NCBI RefSeq assembly: GCF_029030725.1
Contig: NZ_CP113162.1
Coordinates: 2,850,501-2,914,500, forward strand
Reading direction: 5' to 3'
From: [Pseudomonas] carboxydohydrogena
GTDB lineage: Bacteria > Pseudomonadota > Alphaproteobacteria > Rhizobiales > Xanthobacteraceae
Length of the DNA stretch: 64,000 nt
This document shows positions 56,832-64,000 of this stretch, in pieces (position 1 is the first letter of the stretch; the number at the start of each line of letters is the position of its first letter). The notes beneath the pieces are model-generated. The model had not been told where the DNA came from. It ran no database searches and was given only the letters and a program-made list of their open reading frames with translations. The translations under genes and the position numbers were made by a program.

Positions 56832-56926
56832 ACACCAATTCAAAAGTAATGGCAAGCACCCGTTCAAAAAAATTGGAAGGCGCGATCGCGACAGAGCCGG
56901 TCATTGGAGGCGCGCCATCGCACCCA

Positions 56927-56961
56927 TAAAAAATGCCCGCGGGCTGCGCGGGCATTTTCGT
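56927..56961 (-). terminator. Terminator of ftsH
   Basis: AAAATGCCCGCG (56930-56941) pairs perfectly with CGCGGGCATTTT (56947-56958) around a five-base loop. It follows the ftsH stop on the minus strand. Confidence 0.88.
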
Positions 56962-56979
56962 ATCGGAATGTTGGACCGC

Positions 56980-58896
<1,917 letters not shown>

Positions 58897-59093
58897 TCGT
58901 TATCCTTCACACCCCCGCAACGCAGGGGCCTACCCCTTGGATCCATGTCGTCCGATTGCCGGTATTGACCAGGCTGTCCCAATCTATGTGTCGCTGTCCA
59001 CAATGCCAAGGGAACTGGGCAAGACTATTTAGCGCAATTTGCGGCTTTTACGGAGGTTTTGGCCACTCGGCTCATGGCCGGACTGTCGCATGG

Positions 59094-60146
59094 TTAAGAG
59101 CGTCTGCTCCGGGCCGGGACCGGGGCGCCGCGGCGAGGCGGAGCGGGACGAACCACCAGCCGCCCCTTCTCGACGCTCACCGTCATCCCCGCGAGACTTT
59201 GCTTGAACCGCCGGCCCTCGCCGCGCGCCTGTGCCATGGCCCGCAGCAGCGTCTCGATCTGCCCCAGCTCCGGCGGGTGGGCAGTCATGCCGTCCGCCAG
59301 TGCGCGGCGCAGCAGCCGCACCTGAATTTCCTCGGCCAGCGTGGAGAAAAGCGAAATGTCGAACCCCTCCTCTCCGCCGCCGCGCAGGCGGAGATAACGC
59401 TCCGCACCGTCCGTCATGCGTTCCAGCGCGGCATCGGCGCGCGACAATCGCATCGCAAGACGAGCGAATGTTTTGGCATCGGCTCCCTCCGCCGCCAGCA
59501 CTGGCATCAGCGCCCGCAGTCGCGGACGCGTGTAGGCTGGATCGCGGTTGGTGGGATCGTCGGCATAACCGACTTTGGCACGATCGAGTGTCGCCACCAG
59601 CCGCGCCTTCGGAATCTCGAGGAACGGACGCAACAGCGCGACGCCGTGCCGTTCCGTCTGCATCGCCATGCCGGCCAGGCCGGTGATGCCGCTGCCGCGC
59701 GACAGCCGCATCAGAACGGTTTCCGCCTGATCGTCCTGGGTGTGGGCGGTGACGATCGCCACTGCCGACGCTGACCGCGCCGCGCGGGCGAGCAGTTCGT
59801 AGCGTGCGGCACGCGCGGCACGCGGCACGCCGGTCTTCGGTTTCGGGCCGTGCCAGGACAGGGTGCGATGGGTGATGCCGAGCGCGGACGCCAGCCGCTT
59901 CACATTGCGGGCCTCGTGCGCGGCGGCCGCCCGCAATCCGTGATCGACCGTCACCGCAAGAAGATCGGGACCGTTCTTGAGCGATTTGCGCCAGCGCGCG
60001 GCGAGCCACAACAGGGCCACGCTATCCGGGCCGCCCGAGACGGCCAGGACGAGCGCCGGAATCCGTTTCCATCCGGCGAACAGATGCCGGGCCTCCCGCG
60101 CCGAAACAGGCTCAGCAACCGGAGCGTTTTTGTCCACGCGCGACAC
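59094..60146 (-). CDS. tilS: tRNA(Ile)-lysidine synthetase
   Basis: The 350-residue enzyme has the PP-loop SGGPDS (37-42) followed by DHGLRAAAAHEARN and AHTQDDQAETVLMRLSRGSG, and adds lysine to C34 of the AUA-reading tRNA-Ile. GTG 60146 lies 34 bases inside the cpoB 3' end, an unusual overlap; a second GTG at 60137 is also possible. The C-terminal domain seems short compared with E. coli TilS. Confidence 0.92.
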   Translation of the reverse strand: MSRVDKNAPVAEPVSAREARHLFAGWKRIPALVLAVSGGPDSVALLWLAARWRKSLKNGPDLLAVTVDHGLRAAAAHEARNVKRLASALGITHRTLSWHGPKPKTGVPRAARAARYELLARAARSASAVAIVTAHTQDDQAETVLMRLSRGSGITGLAGMAMQTERHGVALLRPFLEIPKARLVATLDRAKVGYADDPTNRDPAYTRPRLRALMPVLAAEGADAKTFARLAMRLSRADAALERMTDGAERYLRLRGGGEEGFDISLFSTLAEEIQVRLLRRALADGMTAHPPELGQIETLLRAMAQARGEGRRFKQSLAGMTVSVEKGRLVVRPAPPRRGAPVPARSRRS

Positions 60147-61158
60147 CTTGCTTCACGCCGCTCGAGGCACGCGGATATTTCCGCGCGACTTCACCGAACG
60201 CTGCACAGGCGGCATCCTTTTCCTTCAGCGCGGCAAGCGATTCACCCAATCGCAGCATCGCATCCGGCGCCTTGGCGGACTTGTCGTATTTCGAGGTCAC
60301 CGCCAGAAACGCTTCCGCCGCCTCGCGATACTTCTTGCGCTGGTAAAGGCTCTCGCCGAGCCAGTACTGCGCATCGCCGACGAGGCGGTCGCCCGGATAC
60401 TTCACCGTGAAGTTGCGCATGGTCTCCTCGGCGAGCCCGTAATCCTTGTGCTGCATGTAGCCGAGACCGAGATCGAACTCGTCCTTGGGCGACCTCGTCG
60501 GCGGCGCCGTGGTCAGCCCGCCGCCCGGGTTGGACGGCGGCGGTGCAACGCCGCTGTTGTTGCCGTAGTTGTTGTTCTCGATGTTCATCGGCGCGCCCGG
60601 CTGCGCAGACCCCGGCTCCGCATAATTGGATTGCCCCCGCATGCTGCCAAGCGCCCGTGGCGCGCCGGGGGCGCTCGGGTTCTGGCTCGGATCGAATGCA
60701 TCGCCGCGACGGCCGGGCGACGGCGCCTGCCCATCATTATACGGCGTCGTGATCGGCGCGCCCTGCTGACCCTGATAGGCCGGCTGCTGCGACTGCTGAT
60801 ACTGCGGGTTCTGATACGGCTGATTTTGATATTGCTGGTTCTGATTCTGATACGGCGCAGGCCCCGCATTCGCAGGCCCCCGCGCGGGAGAAGCGCCAGC
60901 CGCGCCGGGCGCTGCCCCGCCCTGCAACTGGCGAAGCTGCTCTTCAAGAACCTGATTGCGGTGCTGCAATTCCTCGTTCTGACCGGTCAGCTTGCGCAAC
61001 TGGTCGGACAGCCGGTCCACCTCCGCCTGAGGATCGGGATCGCCGCTATCATATTGTTGCGCGTGCGCCTGCATCGGCATCGCAAGGGGCGACAGAACAA
61101 CGAACGCGCAGGCCAATCCTGCGGCGGCAATAATCTTCGGCTTCGATGACATGAGCAT
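60112..61158 (-). CDS. cpoB: Tol-Pal associated protein CpoB (YbgF)
   Basis: The 348-residue periplasmic protein has a signal peptide (to about residue 35, ending MQAHAQ), a coiled coil (about 44-75, SDQLRKLTGQNEELQHRNQV), a Gln/Pro/Tyr-rich linker with QYQNQPYQNPQYQ repeats, and C-terminal TPR repeats (about 225-340). CpoB coordinates peptidoglycan synthesis with outer-membrane constriction. An in-frame ATG at 61152 is an alternative start. Confidence 0.92.
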   Translation of the reverse strand: MLMSSKPKIIAAAGLACAFVVLSPLAMPMQAHAQQYDSGDPDPQAEVDRLSDQLRKLTGQNEELQHRNQVLEEQLRQLQGGAAPGAAGASPARGPANAGPAPYQNQNQQYQNQPYQNPQYQQSQQPAYQGQQGAPITTPYNDGQAPSPGRRGDAFDPSQNPSAPGAPRALGSMRGQSNYAEPGSAQPGAPMNIENNNYGNNSGVAPPPSNPGGGLTTAPPTRSPKDEFDLGLGYMQHKDYGLAEETMRNFTVKYPGDRLVGDAQYWLGESLYQRKKYREAAEAFLAVTSKYDKSAKAPDAMLRLGESLAALKEKDAACAAFGEVARKYPRASSGVKQGVARGQKRSGC

Positions 61159-61269
61159 TCGTCTTGGCGATCTGGTTTTTCATTCCCGCCCTGAAATCGG
61201 GCCGCGCAGAATGAGAATTCTACTACGCCAAAAATGTGACTGCCGACAGGCTCAGCCGGCCCGCCGCCA

Positions 61270-61300
61270 ACAAAAAACGGCGCCCGAAGGCGCCGCTTTC
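61270..61300 (-). terminator. Terminator downstream of pal
   Basis: CGGCGCC (61278-61284) pairs with GGCGCCG (61289-61295) around CGAA. On the minus strand it is followed by TTTTTTG. It would separate pal from cpoB at least in part. Confidence 0.82.
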
Positions 61301-61323
61301 ATCCCCGGTGAGCCCCCGGAAAC

Positions 61324-61815
61324 TTACGAACTGGCGTTGAGCACCGTCACGGCGCGGCGGTTCTGCGACCAGCAGGAGATGTCGTTACACACCGCCACCG
61401 GGCGCTCCTTGCCGTAGGAGATCGTGCGCATGCGGCCGGCGCTGATGCCGCGCGACACCAGGAAGTTGCGCACCGACTGGGCGCGCTTCGCGCCGAGCGC
61501 GATGTTGTATTCACGCGTGCCGCGCTCGTCCGCATGGCCTTCGATGGTGAAGGTGTAGCGCGGATATTGCTGCAACCACTGGGCCTGCTTTTCGAGGGTA
61601 TTGATCGCCTGCTGCGACAGTTCGGTCTGGTCGCTGTCGAAGAACACGCGGTCGCCGACATTGACCACGAAATCCTGCTGGCTGCCCGGCGTCGCCGCGC
61701 CGGCCATGCCGCCGTTCAGATCGCCGTTCTTGTTGGCGCAGGCGCCCATCGACAGGGCCACGGCCAGTACGGCCGCGAATTTGAATCCTTGGAGGATACG
61801 CATTTGGGAGAACAT
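61324..61815 (-). CDS. pal: Peptidoglycan-associated lipoprotein Pal
   Basis: The 163-residue lipoprotein has lipobox MGAC (Cys26) and an OmpA-like peptidoglycan-binding domain with TIEGHADERGTREYNIALG (about 90-108) and the late SYGKERPV. It links the outer membrane to the wall and binds TolB. I chose ATG 61815 because GGAGG lies seven bases upstream; the open frame extends to 61920. The lipobox should be cleaved by the LspA at 10.7 kb. Confidence 0.95.
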   Translation of the reverse strand: MFSQMRILQGFKFAAVLAVALSMGACANKNGDLNGGMAGAATPGSQQDFVVNVGDRVFFDSDQTELSQQAINTLEKQAQWLQQYPRYTFTIEGHADERGTREYNIALGAKRAQSVRNFLVSRGISAGRMRTISYGKERPVAVCNDISCWSQNRRAVTVLNASS

Positions 61816-62049
61816 TCCGGAGCCTCCACGCTCGGGTTTTTTGAACAGATTTCGGTCTACGCCCGCTTGGTTAAGCGAACGTTCCGTCAACCTTGATGAG
61901 CCGTTGCCGAAGCCCCTCAAATGCCACTGAATCGCTTAAAGCAATGGCGATGGTTAATAGGGTGTAAATGTGGCGCCAGTTCGGGACCTCCGCAGTTCCA
62001 CCACGAATATGCGGAGGCGTGACCTGAAGGACGCGCCGCCGTGTCCGGA

Positions 62050-63393
62050 TCAGGACAGCAGCGGCGACCAGGCCGGATCGGACGCGAAGCCCGGCGTCGG
62101 AACCTGAAGCTCGTTGCGGCCCGAAATGTCCACGGTGAACAGATGGGGGCCCGCGCCGAGATCGCGGAAGAACATCACCACGCGGCCGTTCGGCGCGAAG
62201 GTCGGACCTTCATTATGGAAGCCCGAAGTGAGGATGCGTTCGCCCGAACCGTCCGGCTTCATGATGCCGATGGCGAACTGGCCGCCGCCCTGCTTGGTGA
62301 AGGCGATGTAGTCGCCGCGCGGCGACCACACCGGCGTGGAGTAGCTGCCATCGCCGAACGAGATGCGCTGCGCCGCGCCGCCGCCCGCCGCCATCACATA
62401 AATCTGCGGCTTGCCGCCGCGATCGCTCTCGAAGCAGATGCGCGACGCATCCGGCGCGTAGGACGGCGAGGTGTCGATCGCGGGGGTATCGGTCAGGCGC
62501 GTGGTCGATTTCGAACGCAGGTCCATCACGTACAGGTTGGAATTGCCGCCCTGCTGCAAGCTCATGATGATGCGCTGGCCGTCCGGCGAAAACCTTGGAG
62601 CAAACGACATGCCGGGGAAGTTGCCGACGATCTCGCGCTGGCCGGTCTCGACGTTGAACAGATAGACGCGCGGATCGCCGCCGCCGAATTCCATGTAGGT
62701 GATTTCCTGCGTCGATGGCGAGAACCTCGGCGTCAGCACGAGGTCGGCGCCGCGCGTGAGATAGCGGACATTGGCGCCGTCCTGATCCATGATGGCGAGG
62801 CGCTTGACGCGCCGCGTCGCCGGACCCGATTCATCGACGAACACCACGCGGCTGTCGAAATAGCCCTTCTCGCCGGTGAGACGCTCGTAAATCTGGTCGG
62901 AGATGATGTGGGCCACGCGCCGCCAGGATTCCGGCGAGGTGAAATATTGCTGGCCGGTGAGCTGCTGCGCGGCCGGCACGTCCCACAGCCGGAATTCCGC
63001 CTTGAGGCGTCCATCGCCCTGCCGCGTGGCGCGACCGGTGACCAGCGCCTGCGCGTTGATCTGCCGCCAACTCGGAAACTGCGGCGGCACGTCGATGTTG
63101 GAGATGCGCTCGATATAGGCCGCCTGATCGATCGGAGCGAACAGGCCGCTGCGCTTGAGGTTGTTGGTGATGACCGACGCGATGCCGGCGCTGACCTCGC
63201 CATCGCCCTGACCGCCCGCGACGAAATTCGGAATCGCGATCGGGATCGGCTGGAAATTGCCCTGATCGACCTGAACACGGACCTGCGCGAACGCCCTGGA
63301 GAGCGGCGCGGCCGCAAGGCCCGCCGCCGTTGCACCGACCAGTTGCCGGCGCGTCATCTTGAATGTCATGGGCGTTCTGTCGTCCTTGCTCAT
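62050..63393 (-). CDS. tolB: Tol-Pal periplasmic protein TolB
   Basis: The 447-residue protein has a signal peptide with a twin-arginine-like [18 protein letters not shown], an N-terminal domain, and a C-terminal six-bladed propeller with repeats such as [20 protein letters not shown] and [11 protein letters not shown]. It shuttles between TolA and Pal during cell constriction. ATG 63393 has AGGAA ten bases upstream; GTG 63420 and ATG 63417 are alternatives. It begins 36 bases after the tolA stop. Confidence 0.95.
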   Translation of the reverse strand: MSKDDRTPMTFKMTRRQLVGATAAGLAAAPLSRAFAQVRVQVDQGNFQPIPIAIPNFVAGGQGDGEVSAGIASVITNNLKRSGLFAPIDQAAYIERISNIDVPPQFPSWRQINAQALVTGRATRQGDGRLKAEFRLWDVPAAQQLTGQQYFTSPESWRRVAHIISDQIYERLTGEKGYFDSRVVFVDESGPATRRVKRLAIMDQDGANVRYLTRGADLVLTPRFSPSTQEITYMEFGGGDPRVYLFNVETGQREIVGNFPGMSFAPRFSPDGQRIIMSLQQGGNSNLYVMDLRSKSTTRLTDTPAIDTSPSYAPDASRICFESDRGGKPQIYVMAAGGGAAQRISFGDGSYSTPVWSPRGDYIAFTKQGGGQFAIGIMKPDGSGERILTSGFHNEGPTFAPNGRVVMFFRDLGAGPHLFTVDISGRNELQVPTPGFASDPAWSPLLS

Positions 63394-63429
63394 CGGATCA
63401 TGTTCCTGCGCGTGCATCACGCGACTTTT

Positions 63430-64000
63430 TTAAGACGTGCGTTCGGTGAAAACGGGCTCAAAGAATTTCCATTCGTTGAAGAATGACGGCGGCAGCTTAT
63501 AAGGCTGGCATTCGATGATCGCGCGGCGCGCGCTCTCCTGATAGACGCGGAAATACGGCGTGTTGCTGCCGGGCAGCGGCACCGGCATCGATTCGAGCGT
63601 GCCGTCCTGCTTCAGGCGGATATCGAAGCTCGCCTGAATCTGCTGCGCCTCGATGCCGCCATACGGCTTCTTCCAGCAACGCTCCACCTGGCTCTTGAAC
63701 ATCGCGCCCCATGTCGCCGAATTGTCGGAGGAACGGCCGTGCGAGAGACCGAGCGCGGCCTGCGAATTCAATTCCGATCCAGTCATCGACTGCCGCGTCG
63801 GATCGCGCTTGTCGAGCAGGGCGGCGATCTTGGTCTGATCGAACACGCGCTCGTGCTTTTCCTTCGGCGGCGGAGTGGGTTTCGCCTGCGCCTGCTGCTT
63901 CTTCGGCTCAGGCTTTTTCGCCTGCTCCTTCTTCAACGCTTCGGCGATGGGATCGACCTTCGCCGGGTCGGGCTTCTTTTCCGCCGGCTTGGTTTCTTCC
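63430..64000 (-). CDS. tolA: TolA, N-terminus beyond window edge
   Basis: The visible 190 residues start in a Lys/Pro/Ala-rich domain II stretch (EETKPAEKKPDPAKVDP onward) and end in the C-terminal domain III, which contains the single cysteines CWKK and IIECQPY expected of a TolA disulfide. TolA spans the periplasm and energises TolB-Pal. The membrane anchor and most of the helical domain lie outside the window, so this is a partial gene, open at the right edge. Confidence 0.9.
   Translation of the reverse strand, partial: EETKPAEKKPDPAKVDPIAEALKKEQAKKPEPKKQQAQAKPTPPPKEKHERVFDQTKIAALLDKRDPTRQSMTGSELNSQAALGLSHGRSSDNSATWGAMFKSQVERCWKKPYGGIEAQQIQASFDIRLKQDGTLESMPVPLPGSNTPYFRVYQESARRAIIECQPYKLPPSFFNEWKFFEPVFTERTS

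Overview
The window is 64 kb of GC-rich alphaproteobacterial chromosome. Gene content and local order (tolA-tolB-pal-cpoB-tilS-ftsH, ileS-lspA followed by an M16 peptidase pair, hisZ-hisG, groESL with a CIRCE box, short DUF2093 and DUF4170 genes, glcDEF) point to the Rhizobiales, most likely Bradyrhizobiaceae/Nitrobacteraceae (Bradyrhizobium, Rhodopseudomonas, Afipia/Oligotropha or Nitrobacter). That placement comes from familiarity with the proteins, not from a search. No rRNA, tRNA, CRISPR, prophage or insertion-sequence transposase gene was seen. Coding density is high.

Layout. 1-1.7 kb: Tad-pilus TadE and TadG-like genes, the second cut by the window edge. 1.9-6.3 kb: a class III aminotransferase, a TipF-like degenerate EAL protein, a HAD phosphatase and a single-domain CheY. 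6.5-17.2 kb: ribF, ileS, lspA, a secreted unknown, an active plus inactive M16 peptidase pair, arfB and mutL on the plus strand. 17.2-23.7 kb: rsmD and rluB (with a very long charged tail), tadA, a GNAT protein, purD and xseA. 23.8-29.6 kb: a tightly overlapped minus-strand envelope operon pmbA-cysQ-DUF4170-DUF374-waaA-lpxK. 29.8-38.9 kb: ubiA, rsmE, hisZ-hisG, a polyprenyl-phosphate-type glycosyltransferase overlapping a YdjC/HpnK/NaxD-type deacetylase, a DUF2076 protein and an L,D-transpeptidase. 39-47.7 kb: cheZ, an MFS transporter, a lipoprotein, groESL and an FAD oxidoreductase. 47.8-55.9 kb: a probable glycolate or lactate locus (LldP/GlcA permease, TorF-type porin, a histone H1-like protein, glcFED). 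56-64 kb: a TetR regulator with an overlapping operator, ftsH, tilS, and the cell-envelope Tol-Pal genes cpoB, pal, tolB and partial tolA.

Most of the window is housekeeping. The strongest structure not explained by genes is a two-copy, twin-hairpin intergenic repeat (about 10557-10717 and 41237-41418). Each copy is bounded by CTAG at the end touching a start codon (lspA; the MFS gene), and the two copies show a compensatory stem change. The most interesting gene-level lead is the glycosyltransferase plus YdjC-family deacetylase pair at 35.3-37.2 kb, which has the logic of the Francisella FlmF2/NaxD route to an amino-sugar-modified envelope lipid.

The genes that cooperate visibly are the LPS/Kdo operon, the glcDEF oxidase with its permease, the Tol-Pal set, the HisZ/HisG complex and GroES/GroEL. 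CheY and CheZ are presumably functional partners although they lie 33 kb apart and away from any chemotaxis operon.
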